Shown piece by piece: positions 16,715 through 25,034 of a stretch of 64,000 nt of DNA. Below the pieces are notes generated by a model. It ran no database searches. It saw only the letters and a list, made by a program, of their open reading frames with translations, and was not told the origin of the DNA. The stretch is taken from contig JAGRKZ010000034.1 of the NCBI GenBank assembly GCA_020442065.1, positions 1 through 64,000 of the forward strand, written 5' to 3'. Each line of letters starts with the position of its first letter. Position 1 is the first letter of the stretch. The DNA is from Bauldia sp. (GTDB lineage Bacteria > Pseudomonadota > Alphaproteobacteria > Rhizobiales > Kaistiaceae). The translations under genes and the position numbers were made by a program.

Positions 16715-17814
16715 AAGCCGCTCTCCTCGCCGACGCGACGAGGGAAGGCTTTGACGTCGTCCGGGTCACCAAGCCCGATGCGGCGCCTGAGACCGCGCCC
16801 CGCCTCGCCCGGTTCCTTGCCGAGGAGTTCCACGGCTCGATGACCTGGCTGGCCGACACCGCCGAGCGCCGCGCCGCGCCCCATGCGCTGTGGTCCGAGG
16901 TTCGATCGGTCGTCATGCTCGGCCTCAACTACGGCCCTCAAGACGATCCCCTCGCATCACTCGCCCGACGCGACCGCGCGACCATCTCGGTCTACGCTCG
17001 CAACCGCGACTATCACGACCTGATCAAGGGCCGTCTCAAAACCATTGCGGGCCGTTTCGCATCCCGTACCGGCAGCGCGGTCAAGGTCTTTGTCGATACC
17101 GCGCCGCTCATGGAAAAGCCGCTCGCGGCGGCCGCCGGCATTGGCTGGCAGGGCAAGCACACCAACCTCGTCAGCCGCGACTTCGGCTCGTGGCTGTTTC
17201 TCGGCGCCATTCTCACGGACGCCGAGCTGCCGGCTGACGCGCCGGAGAGCGACCACTGCGGCTCATGCCGCGCCTGCCTCGATATCTGCCCGACCAAGGC
17301 ATTTCCCTCGCCGTACCGGCTCGACGCCCGGCGCTGCATTTCCTACCTCACCATCGAGCACACGGGACCGATCCCCCGCGCGTTCCGCGCCGCCATGGGC
17401 AATCGAATCTACGGCTGCGACGATTGCCTCGCGGTCTGCCCCTGGAACAAGTATGCGCAAGCGACGCGCGAAGCGAAGCTCGCGGCCCGGAGTGACCTCG
17501 CCGCCCCGCCTCTCGCCGATCTGGCCGCCCTCGACGATGCCGCGTTCCGGGCCCGCTTTTCCGGCGCGCCGATCAAGCGCATCGGCCGCGACCGCTTCGT
17601 CCGCAACACCCTGATCGCCATCGGCAACTCAGGCGATCCCGGGTTCGTGCCACAGGTCATTGCGCTGCTCGGCGACGCGACGCCTGTGGTCCGCGGCGCC
17701 GCGATCTGGGCTCTGAATGCGCTCGATCCTGCCGCGGCCCGGGCGGCACGGATCAGGCAGCGCCCCGACACCGATCCCACCGTCGAGGAGGAATGGAATG
17801 ACCTCGGCCCATGA
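16711..17814 (+). CDS. queG: Epoxyqueuosine reductase (tRNA modification) with a non-standard start
   Basis: About 367 residues. The cobalamin-dependent reductase core is followed by two 4Fe-4S sites: CGSCRACLDICP with the distal Cys in RRCISYL, and CDDCLAVCP. A C-terminal HEAT-like repeat follows (PGFVPQVIALLGDATPVVRGAAIWAL). It converts epoxyqueuosine to queuosine in tRNA. Homology begins at LKAALLADATREGFDVVRVT, exactly where CTG 16711 overlaps the TGA of the GST gene (CTGA). No ATG, GTG or TTG exists in frame near this point, so a CTG start coupled to GST translation is the simplest reading. The nearest GTG lies about 100 bases upstream inside GST. Confidence 0.85.
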   Translation: MKAALLADATREGFDVVRVTKPDAAPETAPRLARFLAEEFHGSMTWLADTAERRAAPHALWSEVRSVVMLGLNYGPQDDPLASLARRDRATISVYARNRDYHDLIKGRLKTIAGRFASRTGSAVKVFVDTAPLMEKPLAAAAGIGWQGKHTNLVSRDFGSWLFLGAILTDAELPADAPESDHCGSCRACLDICPTKAFPSPYRLDARRCISYLTIEHTGPIPRAFRAAMGNRIYGCDDCLAVCPWNKYAQATREAKLAARSDLAAPPLADLAALDDAAFRARFSGAPIKRIGRDRFVRNTLIAIGNSGDPGFVPQVIALLGDATPVVRGAAIWALNALDPAAARAARIRQRPDTDPTVEEEWNDLGP

Positions 17815-18073
17815 CCCTGCAGCCGGCGAAGCAGACCGGGAGCGCATGCCCGTTGCTCCAGTCCGCCCGCCTCCCCACCGTTCCGCCACCGCAACCCGCG
17901 CCTCGGCTGTCGGTGCCATCGCCCTGGGCGCCCTGGCATTCGGGGCGCTGGCCGTCGGAGCGCTCGCCATCGGCCGGCTTGCGGTCGGGCGCTTCAGCGC
18001 CCGCGAGGCTCGCATCGATCGTCTGAAGATCGGCCGGCTCGAGGTCGACGAGTTCGATTGGAAGAACAGGTAG
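17798..18073 (+). CDS. Small protein with a five-residue GALA repeat
   Basis: 91 residues from ATG 17798, with GAGGAGG upstream, overlapping the end of queG by 17 bases. After a basic, proline-rich N-terminus there is a regular five-residue pattern (GAIAL GALAF GALAV GALAI GRLAV). A charged segment then repeats R(I/L)xxLKIGRLEVDEF. The repeat suits either a membrane hairpin or a small beta-helix similar to pentapeptide-repeat proteins. Related short proteins are widespread in Rhizobiales without known function. It probably belongs to the queG transcript. Confidence 0.7.
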   Translation: MTSAHDPAAGEADRERMPVAPVRPPPHRSATATRASAVGAIALGALAFGALAVGALAIGRLAVGRFSAREARIDRLKIGRLEVDEFDWKNR

Positions 18074-18077
18074 GACC

Positions 18078-18983
18078 TTGCCGCTGTCATCGCCTCCGGA
18101 CGCCCGGCCCCTGCGTTTCTTCGTCTTCGGCCTCGGTTACACGGGCCTGGCTTTCGCGCGCTCGATGCGCGACGCCGGCGCGACCATCGCCGGCACCGTT
18201 CGCAGCGTTGAGAAGGCGTCAGCGTTGCGCTCCGAGGGAATTGAGGCGCTGATCTTCGACGGTGTGACGCCCTCCCGCGAAATTGCTGCGGCAGTTCACG
18301 ACGCTTCCCATCTCCTCGTCACGATTTCACAGGGCGACGCCGGGGATCGCGTGCTCGCCGCCTATGGGGAGGCCATCGCCGCGGCGCCCGGCCTTTCCTG
18401 GGCTGGCTATCTTTCGACCGTCGGCGTTTACGGTGACCATGGCGGGGCGTGGATCGACGAAGAGACGCCGCCCGATCCGCGCATCACCCGCGCTGCCGGG
18501 CGTATCGCAGCCGAGTCGGAATGGTCCAACCTCGGGGCGCGTCGGGCGCTGCCGGTCGGCATATTCCGCCTCGCCGGCATCTATGGGCCAGGACGCAATC
18601 CGCTGGTCAAGCTCGCCGAGGGCAAGGCCCACCGCATCGTCAAGGCCGGCCAGGTGTTCAACCGTATCCATGTCGCCGACATCGCCGCCACTCTGACCGC
18701 AGCGATCGCGCAACCCGCAGCGCGCATCTACAACGTCTGCGACAACGAGCCCGCCGCTCCGCAGGATGTCGTCGCCTACGCGGCGCATCTGATGGGCGTA
18801 CCGCCGCCGCCCGAAGTGCCCTATGCCGAGGCGGCCCTCTCACCGATGGCGCGGAGCTTCTATGAGGGCAATCGCCGCATTTCCAACCGGCGCATCCGGA
18901 ACGAACTTGGCGTGGAACTCCGTTTTCCGACCTACCGCGATGGCCTTGCGGCGCTCTGGCGGGAGGGGACGTGGCCGGGATGA
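18078..18983 (+). CDS. NAD-dependent epimerase/dehydratase family protein (YeeZ-like)
   Basis: 301 residues from TTG 18078, the fifth base after the previous stop, with TAGGA as the only weak binding site. The Rossmann motif appears as FGLGYTGLAFA. YLSTVGVYGDHGG and a FRLAGIYGPGRN segment match the YeeZ/SDR-a type. The catalytic tyrosine region is ambiguous (YGDHGG). It is cytosolic with an unknown substrate. It is last in the run GST-queG-GALA protein, and is convergent with infC. Confidence 0.82.
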   Translation: MPLSSPPDARPLRFFVFGLGYTGLAFARSMRDAGATIAGTVRSVEKASALRSEGIEALIFDGVTPSREIAAAVHDASHLLVTISQGDAGDRVLAAYGEAIAAAPGLSWAGYLSTVGVYGDHGGAWIDEETPPDPRITRAAGRIAAESEWSNLGARRALPVGIFRLAGIYGPGRNPLVKLAEGKAHRIVKAGQVFNRIHVADIAATLTAAIAQPAARIYNVCDNEPAAPQDVVAYAAHLMGVPPPPEVPYAEAALSPMARSFYEGNRRISNRRIRNELGVELRFPTYRDGLAALWREGTWPG

Positions 18984-19019
18984 CACGGATGTCACCTGCG
19001 TCTTGAACCCACACGCCTT

Positions 19020-19041
19020 CGTCCCCGCCTGTGCGGGGACG
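19020..19041. repeat. Short palindrome, REP-like or terminator
   Basis: CGTCCCCGC and GCGGGGACG form a 9-bp stem around CTGT in the 150-bp gap between two convergent genes. A second small palindrome (TGACA..TGTCA) lies at about 18980-18994. The palindromes may end both transcripts, or be copies of a dispersed extragenic repeat. Confidence 0.45.
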
Positions 19042-19133
19042 AGTCGGAGAATACCAAGCGTTGATGGCGGCCTTTCTCCGCGGTGCGGGTCGAGCCGACC
19101 CGCTGCGGAACACGGTGCTATGGAGCCGCGGGA

Positions 19134-19673
19134 TCAGCGCGGCGCCAGCACCATGGTCATCTGGCGGCCTTCGAGCCGCGGTTCGGCCTCGACCTTGGCG
19201 ATCGGCGCCGTTTCTTCCTTGACGCGGTCGAGCAGCTTCACACCAAGGTCTTGATGCGCCATCTCGCGCCCACGGAAGCGAAGGGTCACCTTCACCTTGT
19301 CGCCCTCTTCGAAGAAGCGGCGCACAGAGCGCATCTTCACCTCGTAGTCGTGGACGTCGATGTTCGGCCGCATCTTGATCTCTTTGATCTCGACCGTCTT
19401 CTGCTTCTTCCGTGCCTCGGCCGCCTTCTTCTGGGCCTGGAACTTGTAACGGCCGTAGTCGAGGATCTTGGCGACAGGGGGAACGGAATTGGGGGCGATC
19501 TCGACCAGGTCCATGCCCGCTTCAGCGGCCATCTGGAGCGCCTGCTCGATGGGCGTTGGGCCGAGATTGGCGCCCTGATCGTCGATCAACTGGACCTGGG
19601 CGACCCGGATTTCTTCATTGATCCGCGGACCATCCTTGGCGGCGGGCGGCGGGGCTCTGTAGGGTCTGCGAAT
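19134..19673 (-). CDS. infC: Translation initiation factor IF-3, AUU start
   Basis: 179 residues when read from ATT at 19673, giving (M)[20 protein letters not shown], the usual alphaproteobacterial N-terminus. The first ATG (19589) would remove the conserved [13 protein letters not shown] strong AGAGGAGA sits 8-9 bases before the ATT. The N domain, lysine-rich linker and C domain ([17 protein letters not shown]) are intact. IF-3 prevents initiation at non-AUG codons, so an AUU start makes its own synthesis self-limiting, as in E. coli. The rpmI-rplT genes that often follow are not downstream here. Confidence 0.93.
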   Translation of the reverse strand: MRRPYRAPPPAAKDGPRINEEIRVAQVQLIDDQGANLGPTPIEQALQMAAEAGMDLVEIAPNSVPPVAKILDYGRYKFQAQKKAAEARKKQKTVEIKEIKMRPNIDVHDYEVKMRSVRRFFEEGDKVKVTLRFRGREMAHQDLGVKLLDRVKEETAPIAKVEAEPRLEGRQMTMVLAPR

Positions 19674-19865
19674 GGCTGCTGTCTCCTCTGACTGTCCAAG
19701 AAAATTACAATAGCGTGCGCGGCGCTCGTCTGGTGGACGGCGCGGATAAGAGAGGATTCCGGCAATCGTCTCTTGAAGTCAACCGATTCGAGCGCTTTTG
19801 CGATGTATGGTGACCCAGCGCGGATCGCAAGCGGACGGTCCCCTTTGCCGGTCCTGCCATGCCTC

Positions 19866-20630
19866 CTAACGCGCCATCCAGCCGCCATCGACTGAAACGA
19901 CCGCGCCTGTGACGTAGGACGATCCCGGCGCGGCAAGGAACAGGACCGCCGTCGCCACCTCGTCCGCCTCGCCGAAGCGTCCCAGCGGTATGCGGGCAAG
20001 GAGCTGCGCCGAGCGTTCGGGGTCGCTGCGGAGCGGTTCGGTGTTGTCGGTGACCATGTAGCCCGGCGCGATCGCGTTGACCGTGATGTGGTGCGGAGCG
20101 AGCTCGTTGGCGAGCGCGCGCGTCAATCCCGCTACGGCGTGCTTCGCCGCGGTGTAGGCGGGCACCCGGATGCCGCCCTGGAACGACAGGAGCGAGCCGA
20201 TGTTGATGATCCGCCCCGGCACCCGGCCGTCGATCATATGCCGCGCCGCGGCCTGCGACAGAAAGAACAGGCTCTTGAGGTTGACGTCCATCACCACGTC
20301 CCAGTCCGCCTCGCCGTAATCGAGGAGGTCGGCGCGGCGGATGATCCCGGCGTTGTTGACGAGGATGTCGATGCGTCCGAACTGATTGAAGGCGTCCGCC
20401 ATCGCAGCATCGATGTCAGGGTTGGCGCTGAGGTCGATACGGACTTCGGCGAAGCGCCGGCCGGTGTCCGCCACCGCCGCGGCGGTTTCTGGCATCGGGT
20501 TCGGCCCGAGGCCGACCACGTCCGCCCCCGCTTCGGCCAGCGCCACCGCGATCGCGCGACCCAGGCCGCGGCGGGCGCCGGTGACCAGGGCCGCCTTGCC
20601 GGTGAGACCGAAGCGATGGGCGAGGCTCAT
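19866..20630 (-). CDS. kduD: SDR oxidoreductase, 2-deoxy-D-gluconate 3-dehydrogenase-like
   Basis: 254 residues. Classical SDR with TGARRGLGRA near residue 18, VNNAGIIRRADLLDY and the catalytic YTAAK. The segment RRADLLDYGEADWDVVMDVN is typical of KduD (2-dehydro-3-deoxy-D-gluconate 5-dehydrogenase / 2-deoxy-D-gluconate 3-dehydrogenase). It ends in GAVVSVDGGWMAR, as most KduD proteins do. A kduI partner is absent. It lies 13 bp after the D-threonine aldolase-type gene on the same strand, so they are likely co-transcribed. Confidence 0.85.
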   Translation of the reverse strand: MSLAHRFGLTGKAALVTGARRGLGRAIAVALAEAGADVVGLGPNPMPETAAAVADTGRRFAEVRIDLSANPDIDAAMADAFNQFGRIDILVNNAGIIRRADLLDYGEADWDVVMDVNLKSLFFLSQAAARHMIDGRVPGRIINIGSLLSFQGGIRVPAYTAAKHAVAGLTRALANELAPHHITVNAIAPGYMVTDNTEPLRSDPERSAQLLARIPLGRFGEADEVATAVLFLAAPGSSYVTGAVVSVDGGWMAR

Positions 20631-20643
20631 CGCCGGCCTGCGA

Positions 20644-21711
20644 TCAGGTCAGCTTGCCGCGCGCGGCAACCGGCCACTCGATCTCTACATCCTCGCCGCG
20701 AATACCGAACACCTTGTCGTGCATGTTGATGCAGACGCAGCAGTGGTTGGGGATGATGTTGATCACGTCGCCGACCTTCGGCCGCGTCTCGGAGCCGGAG
20801 AAATCGATCATGCCGTGTTCCTCCGACATGTTGTTGACCACCGCCCCGGGATACTCGACCACCTTGCCGAAGTTCTTGACGTAGTACTGCTCGCGGGTCA
20901 GCGCCTTCGAGCCCGCGTCGATGATGCCGCGATCTCCGGTCGGCAGGCTCACCACGGTCGCCCGCACCGTCAGCGCGCAGTCGTCCCAGGTCGCGATGCC
21001 TGAGTGCACCATCATCACGTCGTTGAAGACGTAGGTTCCGGGCCGGTGCTCGGTGACCATCGGGAAGTCGCCAAGGCTCAGCAGCGCCGGGGTGCCGCCG
21101 CCCGAGACCACCGGCACCGGGATGCCTTCCGCCTTGAACAGCTCGAGCGCACCGCTGAGGAAGGAGACCGCCTTTTCCCCCACCGTCGGAAATGCCATCA
21201 CGCCCTCGAACTTGACCCGTGGCAGGTTCATCGCCAACCGCGCCAGCGATAGCGCGGCTTCCGGGCTCTGCACGCCGTTGCGGCCGAAGCCGACGTCGCA
21301 CTCGATCAGGATCGGCACGTCCTTGCCATGGCGCACGCCCGCCTCGGACAGGCCGCGCACGACCGTCTCGTTGTCGGCGACGACCGTGAGCTTGTTGACG
21401 CGATCGGCGAGCCGCATCAGGTGTTCGGTCTTCTTCTCGCCGACGATGTCGAAGGTGATCAGGATATCGTCGGTCAGCCCCGCGTCGACGAACACCTCGG
21501 TCTCGCTCAGCTTCTGGCAGGTGAGGCCCGATGCGCCCGCCGCCAGCTGCATCTTGGCGATGTCCGGGATCTTGTGGGTCTTGATGTGCGGGCGGTTCTT
21601 CATGCCCTTGGCCGAAACCATCTCCTGGACGCGCTTGATATTCTTCTCAAGCCGGTCGAGGTCGATCGTCACTGAGGGAGTGTCGAGGTCGTATACCTTG
21701 GTCATCGTCAT
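20644..21711 (-). CDS. D-threonine aldolase-type PLP enzyme (alanine racemase fold)
   Basis: 355 residues. The N-terminal alanine-racemase barrel carries the PLP lysine in RPHIKTHK (K44). A C-terminal metal-binding beta domain follows with PNHCCVCINMHD, the His/Asp metal site of D-threonine aldolases and D-serine dehydratase-like proteins. It should cleave or dehydrate D-3-hydroxy amino acids with PLP and a divalent cation. Coupling to a KduD-like dehydrogenase suggests a role in sugar or hydroxy-amino-acid catabolism. Confidence 0.88.
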   Translation of the reverse strand: MTMTKVYDLDTPSVTIDLDRLEKNIKRVQEMVSAKGMKNRPHIKTHKIPDIAKMQLAAGASGLTCQKLSETEVFVDAGLTDDILITFDIVGEKKTEHLMRLADRVNKLTVVADNETVVRGLSEAGVRHGKDVPILIECDVGFGRNGVQSPEAALSLARLAMNLPRVKFEGVMAFPTVGEKAVSFLSGALELFKAEGIPVPVVSGGGTPALLSLGDFPMVTEHRPGTYVFNDVMMVHSGIATWDDCALTVRATVVSLPTGDRGIIDAGSKALTREQYYVKNFGKVVEYPGAVVNNMSEEHGMIDFSGSETRPKVGDVINIIPNHCCVCINMHDKVFGIRGEDVEIEWPVAARGKLT

Positions 21712-21748
21712 CTGCTTCGCTGAGAGTCGGGGGAATTATCAGACAATA

Positions 21749-22486
21749 TCACGTCCCCGGGCTCGCGCCACCCGTCTCCTTGCGGTGGGCGTCGGCCATG
21801 TCCCCGAGGCTGTTGAAGCGGAAATCGATCCGCGGCATTTCTGCCGGTCGCGAGGTGGCGCCAAAACCCTCCTTGTCGTGGCGGCGGAAGATCCAGCACG
21901 AGGCAAGGCCGAAGCGATTGGCCGGGAGGTGATCGTGGAAGAGGCTCTCCGCAGTGTGGAGGATCTTCGCCTTCTCGACGCCGTCCCTCGCAAGCGTCTC
22001 GATCATGTACTCGAAGTTTCGTGGCGAAGGCTTGTAGGAGCCGATGTCCTCGGCCGTCATGATCCAGTCGAACGTGACCCCGAGTCTCTGGTTGCTGCCG
22101 GCGAAGCTCCGGCGATCGACGTTGGAGAGGATGCCGAGCTTGTAGTGCTGCTTGAGGTAGCGGAGCGCATCCGCCGTGTCCGGAAAGGCAGGCCAGTCAG
22201 GGATCGAGGCGCCGAAGCGGGCCGCCTCCTCGGCGGTGACCGTCAGGCCCCAGTCCCGGGCGATCCGCCCGAAGACCACGCCGAGCAGTTGGGAATAGAT
22301 CATGTCGGGCGTCTCGGCCTCCTGCGCCGCCTCGTTCCGGCCGAAAGCCGCAAGGATGACGTCGTCGCCGAGCTGGTCGCCTGTCCGTGCCGCAAGTGGC
22401 CGCAACCCGGCGAGGATGCCGGTCTCCCAGTCGATCAGGGTGCCGTAGCAGTCAAAGGTCAGGGCGCTGAAGTCAGTGAGTTTCAC
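21749..22486 (-). CDS. Haloacid dehalogenase type II-like hydrolase
   Basis: 245 residues. HAD motif I is [13 protein letters not shown] with the nucleophile D12, motif II is in GILSNVDR (Ser/Asn), and the motif III region is [12 protein letters not shown]. The cap position fits L-2-haloacid dehalogenases, but many such proteins are phosphatases. It shares an operon direction with the D-threonine aldolase-type gene 37 bp downstream. The substrate is unproven. Confidence 0.85.
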   Translation of the reverse strand: MKLTDFSALTFDCYGTLIDWETGILAGLRPLAARTGDQLGDDVILAAFGRNEAAQEAETPDMIYSQLLGVVFGRIARDWGLTVTAEEAARFGASIPDWPAFPDTADALRYLKQHYKLGILSNVDRRSFAGSNQRLGVTFDWIMTAEDIGSYKPSPRNFEYMIETLARDGVEKAKILHTAESLFHDHLPANRFGLASCWIFRRHDKEGFGATSRPAEMPRIDFRFNSLGDMADAHRKETGGASPGT

Positions 22487-22630
22487 GGGGCCATTCTCCG
22501 GATGCGCGAGGACCGCTTGGCGGGCCGCGAGGGATGTCCGCGAGGCTTATCGCGCCGGGGACGGGCTCGGCAAGCGCGACCCATCGCGTGGAGAGCCCGG
22601 TGCCCGAGCCAGACGCACCAGACCGTCGGC

Positions 22631-23737
22631 CTATTTCGTCATGAACACGTCCTTGCGGGGGAAGCCCTCGAACACCGACGGGTCCTGGCCGAAATTGGTC
22701 GAAAGAACATCGACCGGGTTGCCGGCAATCCACTGCGACAGGTCGATGGTCTGGTAGTGGCCGCTGTTGAAGACGATCAGGATCCGGGCCTTGTCCGCAC
22801 CAAGGTTCTCGATCGAGTGGCCGAAGCCCTGCGGGATATACCCGACGTCTCCCTGGTTCAGCACCTCCTGGCGCCAGCGCCCTTTTGAGCCAAACAGGGT
22901 GACGCTGAGCTGGCCGCTCAACACGTACTGCCACTCCGCCGCATTGGGATGCCAGTGCAGCTCACGGAGCGCGCCTGGCTCCATTTCGAGGACCACGCCG
23001 GTCATCGTCGACGAGATCGGAAACTGCGCGGCTTCGACGCGCCACTCGATCCCGCCCTCGAAGGTCTCGAACGGCTTCTGCGACAGCAGGCTGTGCTTGT
23101 GGGTCAGCGGCGGCGCCTTCCAGCCCTGGAGTGGCGGCTGCGGCACGGCCGGCGGGATCTTGCCTCTGGCGAAATAGACTTCCTCTTTCGGGAAGCTGTC
23201 GAAAGTCGACGCCGGCAGCCCGAAATTCTTCGCCAGCAGTTCCTTCGGCGCATGGCCGATCCAGTCGGTGATGCTGAAGGTCCCGAACTCCGAGAAATAG
23301 CCGTTGTCGAACACGAGGATGAAGTGGCACGGCTTCTCCCCGAGCGTTTCGATGACGTGGCCATGGCCGCGGGGGAAATACCAGATGTCGCCGGGCTCGA
23401 AATCGTTGGTCTCGGCGCAGCCCTGCGGGTCGATCACCGTCGTGCGCACCCGGCCCTCGGTGACGAAGGCCCACTCCGCCGCGGTGGCATGCCAGTGCAA
23501 TTCGCGCATGATGCCCGGTTCCATCCGCATCGAGACGCCGGCGATTCCCTTCGAGATCGGCAGTTGCGAGACGGTTGCCTCCTTGCCGTAGCTCCCGCCG
23601 AGGACGCGGCCCGTCGACCTCTCGAGCTCGAACTTGAAGGTCGGGAGCTCGTCTCCGGAGGTGACCGGATCGGGGACGTTGTTCTGGAAGCTGGTGTCGC
23701 CCCCCTCCGAGCTGACTGGAAGCGAAAATGAGAACAC
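22631..23737 (-). CDS. Oxalate decarboxylase-like bicupin with altered lid
   Basis: 368 residues from GTG 23737, preceded by AGAGGAGGGG. Two cupin domains each keep a full Mn site: H81, H83, E88, H127 and H261, H263, E268, H307. The layout matches OxdC, which turns oxalate into formate and CO2. In OxdC the lid over the N-terminal Mn reads SENST. Here the aligned segment is SEFGT (149-153), so the key Glu is kept but Asn-Ser is replaced by Phe-Gly. Decarboxylation is plausible, but specificity may differ. No signal peptide. A longer upstream frame exists but lacks a binding site. Confidence 0.85.
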   Translation of the reverse strand: MFSFSLPVSSEGGDTSFQNNVPDPVTSGDELPTFKFELERSTGRVLGGSYGKEATVSQLPISKGIAGVSMRMEPGIMRELHWHATAAEWAFVTEGRVRTTVIDPQGCAETNDFEPGDIWYFPRGHGHVIETLGEKPCHFILVFDNGYFSEFGTFSITDWIGHAPKELLAKNFGLPASTFDSFPKEEVYFARGKIPPAVPQPPLQGWKAPPLTHKHSLLSQKPFETFEGGIEWRVEAAQFPISSTMTGVVLEMEPGALRELHWHPNAAEWQYVLSGQLSVTLFGSKGRWRQEVLNQGDVGYIPQGFGHSIENLGADKARILIVFNSGHYQTIDLSQWIAGNPVDVLSTNFGQDPSVFEGFPRKDVFMTK

Positions 23738-23882
23738 GGATGCCCCTCCTCTTTGAGCCCGGAACGCCGGCAGCCGATGCTGCGCGATCGATCCTGCTGC
23801 GGTCAATCACGCCGTCGGCCAGCCGTCACGAGTATCACAGACAGGCCGCCCGACGACGGCCGACCGTCGCGAGCCGCGCCGG

Positions 23883-24794
23883 TTAGAGATCGCGAATCTT
23901 CCCACCGTTGAGTTCGGCGAGGATGCCCGGCAGGAGCGGCATCATCCGGTCGGCATGCCCCTCGTTGACGACGAGCCGGAACGACTGGTTGACGGCCTGG
24001 CCGATGAACGCCGCCACGCCCGCACTTTCCGCCATCCTTCCGTAGGCGCGGATGTCCTTGGCCCCGGTCCTGATGGTTGCCTTGAGACCGCTCGTGTCGC
24101 CTTCGAGAATCCAGGGCTTTACCGCCCGCCACATGCCGCTGTTGACGCCGCCGGCCGACAGCACCTCCGACAACGCGGCGAGATCGACGCCGACCTTCGA
24201 AGCGGTGGCGAAGGTCTCGGAAATCATCATCACCATTCCCATGCTGATCGCGTTGTTGAGCAGCTTGCAGGTGGCGCCTGCGCCCAGCGGTCCACAGACC
24301 ACGATCGTGTCGGCATAGGTCTCGATGATCGGCCGGACCTTGGCGATGGTCTCCGGATCGCCGCCCACATAGGTGCTGGCGCGACCCTCATCGACTTCCT
24401 TCGGCGTGCGGCCGAGGGCAGCATCGATCAGCGAGCAGCCTGCCGCGTCCATCGCGGCCCCGACCCTGCGCGTCACATCCGGCTCGTTGGTGGTGGCGTC
24501 GATGAAGATCGTGCTGGGACGAGCCCCGGAGAGAAGCCCGCCATCGCCGAGATAGACCGCCTCCATCTCCACGGCCGACGGCAGGCACGTGAACACCACG
24601 TCGGACGCCGCCGCGAGCGAGGGAGCATCCGTCACCTCTCTTGCCCCACGCCCGACAAGGTCATCGATCGGCGTCCGGTTGCGGTGCCCGAGAATCGTCA
24701 GCGGGTAGCCCCCCTTCTCGAGGATGTGGCGCGCCATGCCGTGGCCCATCAGGCCGACCCCGAGAAACCCCACCCGCTGCTTGCCGTCTGCCAT
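23883..24794 (-). CDS. NAD(P)-dependent beta-hydroxyacid dehydrogenase (GarR/HIBADH-like)
   Basis: 303 residues from ATG 24794, with CGGAG 9 bases upstream. The dinucleotide motif GFLGVGLMGHGMA is near residue 8, and FIDATTNEP and GRTPKEVDEG replace the DAPVSGG segment. The catalytic lysine lies in GAGATCKLLNNAI. Family members reduce tartronate semialdehyde or oxidise 3-hydroxyisobutyrate. The divergent substrate loop (ALGRTPKE) suggests another hydroxy acid. It is on the same strand as, and 145 bp from, the bicupin. The 240-bp gap to the MdeB-like gene shows no feature. Confidence 0.87.
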   Translation of the reverse strand: MADGKQRVGFLGVGLMGHGMARHILEKGGYPLTILGHRNRTPIDDLVGRGAREVTDAPSLAAASDVVFTCLPSAVEMEAVYLGDGGLLSGARPSTIFIDATTNEPDVTRRVGAAMDAAGCSLIDAALGRTPKEVDEGRASTYVGGDPETIAKVRPIIETYADTIVVCGPLGAGATCKLLNNAISMGMVMMISETFATASKVGVDLAALSEVLSAGGVNSGMWRAVKPWILEGDTSGLKATIRTGAKDIRAYGRMAESAGVAAFIGQAVNQSFRLVVNEGHADRMMPLLPGILAELNGGKIRDL

Positions 24795-25034
24795 CTGATA
24801 TCTCCGCCTTCCGAGTTTTTGAGATCTGCGAGGTCCTCGCCCATACCTTCGCATAGCCCGCCGCTGCACAGCTGGCCACCCTGCGGCGGATCGATCACGA
24901 AGACACTCAACGCCAAAGCAAAGGATGCGAGACGGGGGTCCCTACACTCACGAGCGGAATGCGGCCACGCGAACCGCGGCGGCAGTCGGCGCCGCGCGCC
25001 GCCTGACCCGATCGGTATTCACCGCGCCGGGGTG

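Noticed and set aside
21053-22888. 611-codon open frame on the plus strand
   Set aside because: Antisense to three recognised enzymes.
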